Shown here: one piece after another, positions 43,205 to 55,200 of the stretch
Layout of the letters: every line of letters starts with the position of its first letter
How positions within the stretch are numbered: the stretch's first letter is position 1
DNA from: Echinometra lucunter
Taxonomy: Eukaryota; Echinodermata; Echinoidea; Camarodonta; Echinometridae
Length of the DNA stretch: 64,000 bases
Direction: 5' to 3'
NCBI GenBank assembly: GCA_029962745.1
Contig: CM057154.1
Span: 16,369,757 to 16,433,756, forward strand
Made by a program: the position numbers and the translations under genes
The notes under the pieces: model-generated
The model's input: the letters and a program-made list of their open reading frames with translations, nothing else
Database searches by the model: none
Told to the model about the DNA's origin: nothing

Positions 43205-46200
43205 TATCTTTCACAATTGTATGAAACTTTTAGTGTTGTCAGTTTTCAGTATGAGAAACTTAGAAGCAGTAATGACTGGCAGTTCTGCTCACTATAGTTG
43301 CTAGTACCATTTACATAAATCCACATGCTAGCTCTCACCTTGATGAGTCAAGGTTGAAGGAGAAGCAGTAAACACTGGCCTTGTGACCTTTCAACTCCAT
43401 TGCCCTCCTGACCTCGCTGAAATCGCCCCCTTTGGTGAACACCACTTCCCAGACCTTGACATCAGGTGTGAACCCTGAAAGGGAGAGGGAGATAAAACAT
43501 GAAAGTAAACATACAAATTCAAGTTCTTCAATGTTTATACAGAGGATAATTTGAACACGAAAACACAAAATGAGACCTTAACACTTTCATTTCATTGAAG
43601 ATTAGATAATCAAATTACCGATGACTAATAAATAGTGTTGATTTTCCTTTACAACCAGTTTTAGTGTTTTAATCCGCAAAGAAAATAACAAGTAAACACA
43701 CACAAAACAAAAAACTACCATGGCAGCCGAACAATGCACTGACAGCAAAAATGCAAACATTCTATGGTAACCAATTTGTTCAAAGCCATATTCCTGTTGA
43801 AATGAGGCCATCAAACTCATAAAACTATCATAGAGAAATGAAATCATAACCATGAGCACTGATCCATTTCATCTCTCTCTTCAAAGTTTTCTCTCTGCAG
43901 CTTCAATCTTCTTTACTTTTTCCTCTCTCTCACCCTCTCTCTCTACATCTTCCACCTCTTTCCTCACATCTTCTCCCCTCTCTCTCTCTCTTTCTTGCTC
44001 CGGTCTACTTCACTTATGTGATTAATTTAGCACTCTTTGGACCAATTGTGTAGTGGGATGTTATCTCTTTTTTAACTTTACTCAAATTAACTACTACTCA
44101 AATTGTCATTTAATGATGTGTTTGCATAAGACATTTGATTCTTTAAAAAAAAAGTGTAATCATGCGCAATTTTGCCAACTGCTGTGCATCTTAATTCTAT
44201 AACAAACCAACAATGAATGAATGAACGATCTCTCACTCAGCAGCTCTGGAATGGAAATAACGTGGCAAATTATTCATCTGGAATCTTTCCTGTATTCCTC
44301 ATCAGGACTTACCACACGATGCAACAAATCGGCCACATGGTGAGACTGCTGCATAGTTATTGTTCATATGATGCGTGTCGATTGATGCCAGCACTTCTCC
44401 TAAAAAGGGATCAAAGTATAACAGCTATTAGTGACTCACAATTCAAAGACAAAACTGCTTGATTTACAGCTTCATAATAATACCAGCAAAACCTACCTCA
44501 TATGTATGAGATTTACTTGTATGATATATAAATTAATAACTCCAAGAGATTGTTAACATCTGGTATTAAATCACTCTTCAACCCCCCCCCCCCCCCCCCT
44601 CTCACCACCGCCATCCTTGAGCCTATAACTCATTTCCAATTTCTATTTTTTTAATTATTTTTTTTACATGAAAGAATCTCACAATAAGCTGGTTTTTTTT
44701 TTAATGGAAGACCTAAAATCATTTCTGTTTAACATTAATAGTAACTAAATTAATGATTTATCAATCTTATTTCCTGAGAACGTTGGCCCTGAGTATGAGA
44801 ATTTGATAAAATGCAAAAAAGGCTACGTTATATTCAAATTTTAATCGGAAAGAGGGTGTTTGGCAGTTTCATGATTTATAGTAAGAAATATGTGCCCTAC
44901 CAGCTCCTTAGACTTAAGGAGAGAAACTTTTTGCTAATGTTCTGCACAAACCACAAAGAGAAAATACTAATAATTTTCATTTCTTAACCATTTCAGTACC
45001 TGTAATTTTTCAAAAATAATAACAAGACTATATCAATCCAGTTCTATTAAGCATTTTTTTTCTTCATTACACAGATATAATTACAGAATTATTATTAACA
45101 AGGGTATAGGAGTTCTTTTTATGGTAACATAAATTAACCAAACAAAGAAGAAAAAGAATCTCCATTTGGTTATGGCCCCTTGATTAAAAGGCCCTCATAA
45201 ACATACCTTTAGTGTTCCAGATCTGAATAGTAGTGTCTCTGTAAGCCGTCATGATGAAGCTTCCTGAAGCATTAGACCCTACTCCAATACTCAGAATATC
45301 TTGATCCCGACTCTGTGCGTGAGGAAGAGAAAGACATCTGGGAAAGGTGAAAACTAATTTCTGAGCTTTCACAATCTCTCCATGTCATTTAGGAAGAACA
45401 TCAAAGTAAAATGTCACCTAGATAAAAGATCACTCTTCAAATGCCTTCATATTGGTATTATGACCAAAAAAAAAAAAAAAGCAGAAAAGTTTGGGGGTAA
45501 CGTTCATGCCAGATTTGTGCAGTGCAAGTACCCTTTAGGGAAAGTACACTGTAAGTGCATTTTCTCATCAATTCAATATTCTCCAAATCTCACACTAGAC
45601 ACCTGTGTTTATAAACAACTAATCTAATTCTCCCACTTGCTATGGAACAGCTTCTGTCACATTATGATTGCATGACCAGAACTCCAGTGTATCTTGAAAC
45701 CTTTTGCCTACCAGAACCAGGTGGTTTCCGTATTAACCAATTGGCTACTGCATTCTGCTATTCCATTTGGCTTAATACAGGGGCCAAATGGTTCCAGCCA
45801 CCAATTGGCTAAGGGTATGGAAATGAGAAAAATTCAGTGCTCCAAGAGCTAACAAAAAATAAAGAGAAGAGAATACAAAGACAGAGGGCAACAAAGAAGG
45901 GAGAGAGTATAAATGTTAGAAAGATAAGGGTACAGTGTAGGAATATCCTACATAACTTTGTTCTCTATTCTGCTCAGGTTGTTGGCATAATCAATGAAAA
46001 TTCAAGTTTCAAGAGATGAAAGCAGAAATTTAATTTGGAGGAGTAACAAACACATCTACTTCCAGAAAGGGATTAGGCAATATGACATCATAATAGTAAG
46101 GCAGTCATTCCAAAGTTGATTTAAAACAAAATCATGAAATAAACATTCCATCACTAAAGTAAAAAAAATGTAAAAATAAACATACATTAGATATACACAA

Positions 46201-49200
46201 AACTATGAACATATTACTAGCCTGAACACTTGTCAAAATCTTACCTTAGGAAAGTCCAGAACAGGAGTAATTTGTGGAGCAGAACTTTCCTCTTTTTTGC
46301 CAAGTTTAAAAACTCGGATGCAGTTACCATTGGCGATGCTCGTGATGAAAGACCTGAGAAAAAGTTGACAAAAATTTGGAGGTAAAAATCCAAATATCTT
46401 CCCTCCTTGCCTGCCCAGGATCTGTCACATATTTTGAGGAATTGTGATGGCTATCATAGCTTTGTGGCAGAGCAGTAGTATGGAAAATAGGAAGTTTGAG
46501 ATTGAGTTTTATTTAGTAAGGCATCATTTTTCATCACCAAGTTCCTGGTGGCCGTAAGCTCACCTTGTTGCTTATTAACATTACATTATACCATATGATA
46601 AATAATTTACTGTATCAAATTCGCACAGGAAGAAATGATGTTCTGACCTTTCATGAAGAAATGATGTTCTGACCTTTCATAAAGAATATTTGCTTTCAGA
46701 TTTAAAGGCATTGGTTAACATTTAAAAAAAATCTTGTTTTGTTACTTGAAAATGGGATAAACATAAGGGTTATAGTGTAAAAATACCAGTCTGAAAGTTT
46801 CAAAGTATAATATCCACAAGAAGTAATTTTAAATTTCCAAAATGTGAAACAATGTTTGAAAAATATACGACGGTCGGTTGCACAGAATAGACATAAGGAG
46901 TGCGCATGCGCGTATGACTCACCTTACCGTATTGTGTGTATTGGCATATCACGCGGCGGGAGGCACATAACAGCATTTTCAAATTCAAGCAAAGTGGTCC
47001 TCTTAGTGATTGTCTCGTGAGACAAAGGATAATAAAATCACCGTTTGCGTCTAACTTACACTTTTTCATTCCAAATTATGGTTGGTTTCAGGGTTTTTAA
47101 GTACAAATACAAGTACTCATACACATGTTTCATCTTAGTTTGAGAATTTTTTAAATCAGCTACTCACAAAGTTAGCCAATGCCTTTAATTGGTCAAAAAC
47201 AGAGGTAGTCATAAAGGCTAAGTGGCTATTCAGTTTACTATTAGTTAGAGTTTAGGGCTAGGATTACGCATATTGCTGGCTTCAGGGTTCAAATTCTTTG
47301 TAGGCAGAATGTAATCAGAAAGACTACTCACTTGCAATCTGGACTAAACTTTATGTTTGTAGCATGGTCGTACTCCACATTTCCTCGGACACATCTGTAA
47401 AAAAGATGAGGCAAGCATGAAAGAGTTTTGTCTACCTGTGCTGTTTGACAAAAGGTTATTACATGTAACTATTTCCTGTAGTGTTACACAGTTACATGTA
47501 GGAGTGATATGAATAGTTCTGGACTCAGTATAATGAAAATGGACTTTTACTCCAAAGTAGAATTCTATTTCAACTTTTTTCTTGAAAAAATTGTTCTTAC
47601 CATATACTGAACTGTATCTTTCTAATATGAAATTATCTCTACTCAGCTACTGCACAATTATTGCTGAATGCATAGACATGATGAACTAAAAAAAATACAC
47701 TTTTCAGGTACCACTCAAATAACATGCTTGTTCTGCAATATATTTCTCAAGGCGTGGATGAACCAATGTCTTCGATTCGCAGTATGTCAATCGCTTAGCA
47801 CCCACTAGTGATTAATGGATTAGTCATTAATTAAGACAGGATGGAAATCTTTTGTCTATTGTTACCTAGTATTGTGGTGACTGGCACGTTTGGCATGCCC
47901 GCTATTGTGTCATTTTGCACTCAATGCAATTGAAAGGTTAATCTAGGGAAGATACAAGTGATCATTGTAGCTCTTCAGTGGCTCGAGGTTACGGATTGTC
48001 ATACCACAAAACAACAATGGTAAATGCAATATATCTACACCAGTAAAACTTTTGAGGTTATTTTTATTCACTTGTGTTCTCTCTCTTTGAATTCCTTCAC
48101 ACTCCATACACGTACAGTCCTGTCTGTAAAAGAAAACGAGTAAATAGAATAGAAATCAATGAGCGATTAAAAACAAAATATCTTGCTAAATGGCTAAACA
48201 TTTAAATCAGGTTACACACAAATAACATCATTAATACTTTGCGATTTAAACGCCCATCCTCACTAACATAACGGGGGGGGGGGATAAATTCTTTCAACCT
48301 CTACAAAGAAATTAAACATAAAATCTATGTAGCCTGGAGTGTGCCATAAAGGGGAAGAAGAAATAGGAGAAGATAAAGAAATAGGAGAAGAAGGAGGAGG
48401 AGTAGAAGAAGAAGAAGAAGAAGAAGAAGAAGAAGAAGAGAAGAAGAAGAAGAAGGAGGAAAGGAAGAAGATGGGAGAGAAGGAGAACTACATGCAGTTG
48501 TCGACCTTGGCATCTAGTCTGAAGACAGAGCTCAAATACACGTACATGTCGCAGAGTTACAATAACACATGTAAATACCTTCTGAACACGAAGCCAGGTA
48601 TTTCCCATTGATACTGAAGTCCAAATCCTGTACATCATGACTGTGCTCCTTGAGCGACGAGGCGAGGAGAGGATGGGTGAAAGCCTTCTGAGAGGACTTC
48701 TTGTTGCCGTGGATTCCAGACTTTGGTTGTTTCTTGCTCACCTGGTTGGGTTTCTTCTCCTTGGTTTTCTTCTCATTGGTCTCTGAAGAAAGGAATGCAT
48801 GCATGAGGAGGATCTGACATATCATATTCTATGGCATTATAATTCATGAACGAGACAGGCAGTGTGAAAAATAAATCAAACAAAAAATAAACATCTTCCT
48901 TCACAGGGGCCTTGGTTTTGAAAATGTTAAACTATCACTATCAGTGAGATCTCTGAAAAGTAATTTTATTTTATTCATTTATTTGATTTTTGTAATCTGT
49001 CGGAGCTCTTTTGCAGCTGCAACTTTAAATAACAAAATCTAAATCACTCACTTTTTGAAAATGAACTGGGAGCACAACCGACAAATTACAGGCATGAAAA
49101 GTGATGTTAAAAAAAAACATTGAATTTTTTTTCACTGCTCTGTCAGAGCGATAGCGCGGTGAGAGCAGCGTGCCAGCCCAGTAAAAAAAAAAAATAAAAA

Positions 49201-50101
49201 AATAAAAATTAAGCACTGATGTAATTTAATTACATTAAATCTTAATTTTTTGAAAGTGCATCGGATCTTGGAGCCATGTTTCAATATTATTTTTAATTTC
49301 TTCTTCTTCTCTTTCTATGCCTAGATCTACTTGAAAATGTCCAAACTATAGAATTTTTCACACAAGGCTCTCCCTTTTCTCCACTGGAGAGCATTCACAC
49401 ATATGAAAATAAATGGACTGGAGAGAGGTCACTCCCCTTTTGTTCATTTTTGCATAATTTCTGCTCCTATGCAGCAAGTAAGAAGAGAAAACTAAAACAA
49501 ACATACAAACAATAGTAACAACTCACAAAAACTTGAAGAAGCTGGACAAATGGTACTACTAACTTAATGATCAAATTCCATCCCTCTACTAAAGTCTTCG
49601 CTTTTGTTTTAACTGAACGTTAATGTCAGTTACTAACGCCGTCACGGGCATGACAGGAATGCTTTTCCGCTCCCCTCCCCCCCCCCCCCCCAAACTCGGA
49701 TTCAGTTCTCATAAAAGTCATGGTATGCCGTCATGGTCACCATGATCAAACGAGTGCAAAACAATACTCATAGCTCAATGGAAGGCTGAATACTGAGTAA
49801 CATTACCAAGAGGCCGCTTGCATGATTCATGAATTACTGCTTCTTAAATATTGCAAAACAAAGTTGAACTTAAAAAGGGGAAAAAATGCAATCCCCAACT
49901 GCAACTTACACTATTCATAACGGGTGGGTCTAGAATTGAAAGTTACTACTTCTACTAACCGTTTTCTTCCTCTTCCGTCTTTCCTCTGCCTGCACCGCAG
50001 ACGATCATTAAAAGGAGGATTACAGCTCCAAGAGATAGTGTAATCACAACCACAGAAAAAGGCGCGGATGCACCTTTTTCTACCATTTCTTTATCAGCCA
50101 T
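38374..50101 (-). CDS. TBL2 (transducin beta-like 2), 12 exons, 458 aa
   Basis: Exons run from 49960-50101 to 38374-38431 as listed separately; all are GT-AG and in phase (1377 bases with stop). Human TBL2 is 447 aa, so the model is full length. Residues ~15-38 form one hydrophobic membrane segment (VVVITLSLGAVILLLMIV), then a Lys/Glu-rich stretch to ~90, then WD repeats to ~420. Landmarks shared with vertebrate TBL2 are SPCGRFVASCGFTPDVKVWE, SKDGTWKLWDTD and the GDRFIRIFHN block. Known family role: ER-membrane WD protein that associates with PERK and ribosomes under ER stress (human gene in the Williams-Beuren interval). Two introns hold MITEs of the same family. Confidence 0.95.
38713..39306 (+). 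mobile_element. TGCCTCCG-ended repeat element in TBL2 intron 11
   Basis: Begins CTATGCCTCCGCCTATATTC and ends with ATGCCTCCAAATCC..GGTGGGTGCAGGCAT. Internal TTGACCT..TGACCTTTGACC units and (GGAC)n near 39237 match the 37108-37978 array, but it is more diverged and shorter. Confidence 0.8.
39390..39576 (-). CDS. TBL2 exon 11
   Basis: Phase 1 in, 2 out (acceptor CGTTCAG, donor GTATGT). Encodes ICKLAFDVSGKYLVSTGDRF, IRIFHNIIGLRALVSDLEG and the coiled helix to NHQIKST. Confidence 0.95.
40352..40455. mobile_element. TIR element with TTTCACAAAGAGTTA ends, copy 2
   Basis: GGGGCATTTCACAAAGAGTT and AACTTAACTCTTTATGAAAC pair across a short loop. Related to 3257-3475. In TBL2 intron 10. Confidence 0.75.
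40642..40824 (-). CDS. TBL2 exon 10
   Basis: Phase 1-1 (acceptor GTGTAG, donor GTGAGT). Encodes EYAKQQDPYLLLTGQYPHTG, then CLIALSPDAYSVAIGQGTEI and the HLQDVHS end. Confidence 0.95.
40951..41442. mobile_element. MITE, family B, copy 2
   Basis: AAAGACATTGGTTAACATTG to GTTAGCCAATGCCTTT. Near-identical over its length to 46704-47187. It lies in TBL2 intron 9. The open frame inside (41055-41324, minus) is shared by the copies but resembles no protein. Confidence 0.9.
42045..42094 (-). CDS. TBL2 exon 9
   Basis: A 50-nt exon, phase 2 in, 1 out. Encodes RMATVSKDGTWKLWDTD, the hallmark TBL2 WD segment. Confidence 0.95.
42888..43205 (+). mobile_element. SINE body (headless) with ATAATA tail
   Basis: Same body as 33470-33716, from GTGTTATCGTGCCCCTCCCG to GCACGTTAAAGATCCCACTG, extended with GGGCAACCCCAGTGTATGTG and ending in (AAT)n at 43175-43203. 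The tRNA head is missing, as for 5'-truncated SINEs. TBL2 intron 8. Confidence 0.8.
43339..43474 (-). CDS. TBL2 exon 8
   Basis: Phase 1 in, 2 out (acceptor TTTCAG, donor GTGAGA). Encodes FTPDVKVWEVVFTKGGDFSE and LKGHKASVYCFSFNLDSS. Confidence 0.95.
44313..44399 (-). CDS. TBL2 exon 7
   Basis: Phase 1-1 (acceptor TTTTTAG, donor GTAAGT). Encodes GEVLASIDTHHMNNNYAAV and SPCGRFVASC, strongly TBL2-like. Confidence 0.95.
44583..44600 (+). repeat. Poly-C run
   Basis: Homopolymer of about 18 C in TBL2 intron 6. Confidence 0.85.
45207..45312 (-). CDS. TBL2 exon 6
   Basis: Phase 0 in, 1 out. Acceptor CACGCACAG with a long pyrimidine tract; a nearer AG at 45334 would break the frame. Encodes DILSIGVGSNASGSFIMTAY and DTTIQIWNTKG. 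Confidence 0.9.
46245..46353 (-). CDS. TBL2 exon 5
   Basis: Phase 2 in, 0 out (acceptor TTCTCAG, donor GTAAGA). SFITSIANGNCIRVFKLGKK, then a linker to LDFPK. Confidence 0.95.
46704..47187. mobile_element. MITE, family B, copy 3
   Basis: AAAGGCATTGGTTAACATTT to GTTAGCCAATGCCTTTAA. Same orientation as the copy in intron 9. In TBL2 intron 4. Confidence 0.9.
47332..47394 (-). CDS. TBL2 exon 4
   Basis: A 63-nt exon, phase 2-2. It encodes CVRGNVEYDHATNIKFSPDC. Confidence 0.95.
48072..48123 (-). CDS. TBL2 exon 3
   Basis: A 52-nt exon, phase 1 in, 2 out (acceptor TTTACAG, donor GTGAAT). It encodes DRTVRVWSVKEFKEREH, the end of the first WD repeat. Confidence 0.95.
48389..48480 (+). repeat. GAA/GAG purine tract
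   Basis: Continuous polypurine stretch on the plus strand, mainly (GAA)n, about 100 bp upstream of exon 3 in transcript terms. Long Leu/Phe or Glu/Lys frames through it are artefacts. Confidence 0.9.
48579..48782 (-). CDS. TBL2 exon 2
   Basis: Phase 1-1, acceptor CTTCAG, donor GTATTT. Lys-rich linker (EKKTKEKKPNQVSKKQPKSG), then the first WD repeat, EHSHDVQDLDFSINGKYLAS. Confidence 0.95.
49960..50101 (-). CDS. TBL2 exon 1
   Basis: Start ATG at 50099-50101, then MADKEMVEKGASAPFSVVV and the membrane helix, GRGKTEEEEN at the end. Phase 1 out (donor GTTAGT). The region upstream to about 50200 is GC-rich (GCGCGATCGCGGCGCGG), fitting a promoter. Confidence 0.9.
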
Positions 50102-51542
50102 TTTCAGAATAACACGCACGTTCAGTCGGTAGCAGAATTAATGCTGATGTGGATTAATCGCGAAGAGAATGAATAAATATGAATTCGCGCGATCGCGGCG
50201 CGGACATGGGCAACAGATGGGCAACAATTCAGAGCCATGCATAGGCAAGGTAAGTGTAACACTAAACTGCGAGTAGTACGTCTGAGAGCCCGCGTCTCAG
50301 ATCTAACAAATAAAATTAATGGTCGACGGTTTTACCTATGGGTTTTACACATTAAAAAACAACAACAACAACAAAAAACCAACAACAACAAAAAAAAAAA
50401 ACCCAAACCCTCCCAAAAACCCAACCAAACAAACAAACAAAAAAACTTAACAAAACAACAACAAAACATCTAAACCGTAAACTGCTCATTAATCATAGGC
50501 TTACAAAACAATTTTAAAAATACCTGGGCCGAGGGCTCTGATCCCGGGCTCTGATGAGGGGCTCCTCCCCCTTAACCCCTGCATGCAGGGGCCCTACGGC
50601 GCCAGGCAGGGAGGACTCCACCTGTTTGGGTATCAGCTCTCTCCCCCCCCCCCCCACCCCCGGCCTAGCTCTAAAAACGTTCCTGGCCCCTGACATGGAA
50701 TACCGCGTAGGCTATATATCCATCATGATGGCTATATAAACCAAAGTTGGCTACGAAGGCACAAAAACTAGTTCAGGAGCAGGTCAATTTACGTGTGCCC
50801 TCTCAAATCAGCGCGCTCGAGAGAAATATGTATTTTGTATTTTAATTTGGTGGCCCCTTTTTATAAGCTCTGCTTTCTCCGGGGTCACCAAACCATCATT
50901 GTGCTTTGTTAAAATTGTTGTTATAACCCTACTTTGAGTATAGTTTTGATGGTTAAATAAATAAATTGAAAAACTGAAATATTGAAAGCGTTTGGTTGTC
51001 GGGGGGGGGGGGGGGGAGCCTGTAGTATAGCAATGCTTAATTTTTCTGGAATGTTGGCATCTGAAGGCAACTAAATTTGGATTTGTCAGAATCGTCTGCA
51101 AATCTAAGAGATTTTCATTTTTCTTTTCTGTTCCTTTCTTTCTTTACTATCCTCTTTCTTTTTTGCGGACTCGGGGGGGGGGGGGGGGGTTCATTGTGTA
51201 AGAATTACTTTTGCAAATTTATTCTTTATATTCCTTCGCTCTCTCCCTCTCCGACTAGATCTCTTCGCTGGAAAGAAGACATTATGGTGAATCAAATTTT
51301 CACTTAAAGTCTATTTAACATCAAGCCTACTGAACTGTAAAGTCTTCACTCTTGATTCAGATTCGAATATCATTTTATGATAGAATTATTTCAAATATAG
51401 ACCTAGATTATTTCAGAAGAATGTATTCAGTCAGTCCATGAATATAATTAACTAATTAATTTATAACTGAATATCATGTCTTAATACAAGAGAGTTACTG
51501 TGGTACTATGGTTCTTTCTTCCTCTTCTTCTTTCAAACACAC

Positions 51543-51546
51543 CCTT

Positions 51547-51582
<36 letters not shown>

Positions 51583-51600
51583 TCCCTCTCTCTCTCCCCC
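51543..51600 (+). repeat. (CT)n microsatellite
   Basis: Interrupted CT dinucleotide repeat. Confidence 0.9.
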
Positions 51601-52299
51601 GTTGCTCGTTACCATAATATGTAAATAACTGTATCATACTTTTGTTGTATTGTAATATTGTACATTGCCGTAACTATAATTGCATTCTATCATAACTTGC
51701 CGGCTAACCCTAGGGTTGCCGGGCGTGGCCATATAATGCACAAGCATGATCTCTGATAAAGACATGATGAACCACCAAATCATAAACTCTACGACAAAAA
51801 TAGGGGCCACAAAACCGCTACTGCAGCCCAAAATTTTCAGTAGACACATTTCAGAATGCTCCATTCCCTTGTGCAAACAATTAGCTACCCAAAACGCAAA
51901 AGGAGCAAATTCGTTTATTGATCATGTAATCATTTTTCATTGACATTATTAAGCCGATCTGCATTTATTCTGTATTAATTCAAGTTTCTGTAGAGAGTTA
52001 CCGTACAGAGTAAACTGTCATTAGCACTCTTTGCTCTATGAAAGTTATTCAAAGAATATCTTGACTTTATGACTGAAGATAAAAAACACAAACAATTTTG
52101 ACTGAAGTAAATTTAATTGAATGTATGTAGCAAACCAGATGGTGACTGTACAATCTATTGATCTCAGACTTGATTTGCAATTTAGCTTCTGATTTTGCTG
52201 TGTTAAGCTTCTTTCATGTGTCCTCATTTTCCCTTGCTCCTTTTCTTGATTAACCTTTATTGAGGTGAATTTGCATTTGAACAGAATATATCTGAGAAA

Positions 52300-52610
52300 A
52301 GTTTGCTTATTGGAGACCGATGTGTTGGCTCAGTAAGACCGATGTGTTGGCTCAGTAAGACCGATGTGTTGGCTCAGTAGGTAAGACCGATGTGTTGGCT
52401 CAGTAGGTAGAGCGTCCGCCTCACAATCGGGAGGTCGCGGGTTCGAACCCCGGCCGCGTCATACCAAAAGACGTTAAAAGATGGGAGTTGCTGATACCTT
52501 CTTTGGCGCTCAAGAATTGAAAAGGATAGAGCAACGTCGATCTGGCGCTGCTCAGTGGCTGCCGGACCCACGATCAATTGTGCAAAAAGAATTTCCTTTC
52601 TCGGACAATA
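52300..52610 (+). mobile_element. tRNA-derived SINE with duplicated 5' end
   Basis: TGGCTCAGTAGGTAGAGCG (box A) and GGTTCGAACCC (box B, 52440-52450) form a tRNA-like head with a CAC in the anticodon position; a body follows to about 52610. The first ~22 bp, GACCGATGTGTTGGCTCAGT, is repeated four times in tandem before it (52315-52405). The acceptor stem does not pair well, so it is not called a tRNA gene. Confidence 0.75.
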
Positions 52611-53091
52611 AAATTGGAGATTTGGAGATTGGAGATTTTGGAGAAGTTTTTAAAGCATTTTTATTTCATAAGAATACATTTAGAATATTATCATTTCTCC
52701 TCTTCGACGAAAGGTCAGTTACTACTGGCTTGTCTATAGAAAATCTCGGGGGGGGGGGTGCAAATTGTCCCCTTGCCACTCACGGTATCGACGAACAGTC
52801 AAAACATGTTCTCACTTTGACCTTGCCATGTTTTCTTTTTATTGCATGAATTTAGTTTATTGTACGTATTTCATTTACAGTAAACACTATCCATCCAGCA
52901 CACGTATACTTCCCCCATACACAAACAAAAATATGATTTATTATGGATTTACACTGATCACTTACTAGACAGGCAAGGCAGCATTTTGCTGATAAGCGTA
53001 GTGCTTACATTTATTTTGGAAATGATTTTGATATCACAGTTTTCATGAGTGGTGTTATTTACTATCATCATGCCTACTATATGATTGTTAT

Positions 53092-53094
53092 TGA

Positions 53095-53156
<62 letters not shown>

Positions 53157-53345
53157 CATCATCATTATCATTATTATTATCATCGTTATTGAAATATTAT
53201 TATTACTATTATCATTATGATTATTACTATTTTTAAATTTTACTTTTATCATTATCATTATCATCATCATTAGTATTGTTGCTATTATTATCATCATCAA
53301 TACTGGTATTATCATTATCAGTTATTATCATTTTTTTATCATTAC
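53092..53345 (+). repeat. (ATT)n / (ATC)n microsatellite
   Basis: Pure (ATT)n to about 53155, then an interrupted ATT/ATC mixture. A second AT-rich stretch follows at 53560-53620. Confidence 0.95.
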
Positions 53346-53689
53346 TATTATCATCGTTGTGTCTTCATTATCACCATCATGATAGTAAGTTATTCATGCA
53401 ACAATCATTGTTTTCATCATAATAATAGTAATCATTGTTGTTTTCGTTCTTTTTGCTTTTGTTTTTCTTCTTCTTTTGCCTTTATAACTTATAAAATGTA
53501 ATTCTAAAGAACTATCTTTACCGAGAGATAATAGCTACATGTATAATGATGACAATGAAAATAATGATAATAATAACTAATGAATAAATATAGATAGATA
53601 GATAAATTAATAATAATGATAACAATTATAGCAGTATTAACAAGAACAAGGCACTGACGTCTGGAGGGGACTATACAATAATGTGGGTT

Positions 53690-54345
53690 TTCCCAGGCAC
53701 CCACTTTCGTCACCTCTTCATTCAATTTCAGCAATTTGCAATTCATTTTCGTCTGCAGAAGCTGCGTTCAAATCCTAAGTTCACTTTTGTTAAAATGTCA
53801 TTCATTTTTGTCTTTTGTCAATCGAATTTAAAAACTGAGTATTCACATTCGTCAATTGTCACTGAAATTCGCCTCTGCCGCTAAGCGAGTAAGGAATGCT
53901 TTGATCATATTCTTCATTTTTTCAAGCAAATTTATCATTTCGTCATTCGAATTCGTCAAGTGTTATATGGACGTTTAAATTGTGGGTTTAACCAGATTTT
54001 TAACCATTTCTACTTTCTCATTAAAAGTAATCTTGTATTATGCACCACTCACTCGCTATGTCTTATTGTGTCAGGATCGTTGTCCGTCAGTAGACGGTAC
54101 AGTATATCTGGGAGACGAATTCGAATGAATCTTTGACCATGTTGACGAAAATGAATGCCAATAGACGAAACTGATTTTGCCGTTTTGTGCCCAGCTTCTG
54201 TGACCGACGAATATGAATGCAAAATTTTGAAGAAAATGGGTGACAAAGCACGAAATCGCATGACAATGTTTCAAAATTGATCGACCAAAGATGAAATTGA
54301 AACAAGCATTTGCACATTCCACAGTGCCAGAGACGAAATTGAAAG
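53690..54345. mobile_element. Degenerate foldback, ~650 bp
   Basis: The left half has ACTTTCGTCACC, CATTCAATTTC and CATTTTCGTC; the right half has inverse forms (GACGAAAATGAATG, GACGAAATTGAAAG). Pairing is patchy. Short frames in the right half are shadows. Confidence 0.5.
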
Positions 54346-54858
54346 CATATTTTTAAAATTTGAATACAGTACAGGAGAAAATAGCTTAATCATAACCTAA
54401 ATTAAAAACCTGATATTCCATGGGAAGAAATTGGCAACATTTATAAGAAGAAAAAAAAATTGGTCAAATTGGTCAAAAAATGGTCACAATAAATCATTGT
54501 ATCACTATCAAAACACCTAAGTCCTATATAAGCGATGAACAGGTTATTTTTTGTTATTAGAGTAATTGTTTTAAAATGGTCGTATCATGATGTCGAGGTC
54601 GAGATATGTTGTGATCATAGCGTGAACTCCAAGATCAGACTGCAATGATGAGAAGAACCACTGAGACAAGTCCAGCGATCAAACCGGTTTGACGATCGTG
54701 AAGCAAACTTGGCGCTATAAAAGCAAGATAGGACAAGAAGGATCGTCAAATTAATGTCCACTGAAAATCGAAGAAAAGTTATACAAGGTGTTCTAAATAA
54801 GGTAATATAGTTCAGGAGTCAACCGTCTAACAAATACACGATGTCATATCTTCGATGC

Positions 54859-55200
54859 TTATCGGCAGTATAGAGTAACTCGCCAGCTTTTATTTGACAC
54901 ATCTTTTGCAGGGTATGCAGAAAACGGAGATCGAAAAAAGGGGATCGAATCCCCGTTTTCTACACCCCTATATTGGTGAGTATCCCCGTTTTCTACGCAT
55001 CCCTCGTTTGCATTATCAGCTGCCATGCACGCATCTCTGAGCAAAGTGCTCTTGAACATGACATGACACGGACAAAGACTGACTTTTTCCCTGAGATTTT
55101 TGTTTGAATGCATAAAAATTCATATTTGATCTTGTCGATCTTGTAGCTCATCTCATTTTGGGAATAATTTGTAAATGGTATCAACTCTCCACTTTTTTTT
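54859..55200. other. Intergenic DNA with a short inverted repeat
   Basis: AAAACGGAGATCGAAAAAAGGGGATC..CCCCGTTTTCTACACCCC and CCCCGTTTTCTACGCATCCC are short direct and inverted repeats at 54915-55005. Nothing else recognised. Confidence 0.4.

Noticed and set aside
45334..45360. Alternative acceptor for TBL2 exon 6
   Set aside because: The CCCAG there would add 22 bases and put the exon out of frame with the TBL2 match; the acceptor at 45313-45314 keeps the phase.
48312..48611. Leu/Phe- or Glu/Lys-rich frames
   Set aside because: Produced by the GAA/GAG tract in a TBL2 intron.
52376..52460. A tRNA-Val(CAC)-like gene
   Set aside because: Boxes A and B are good, but the acceptor stem does not pair, the 5' end is a slipped tandem repeat, and a SINE body follows.
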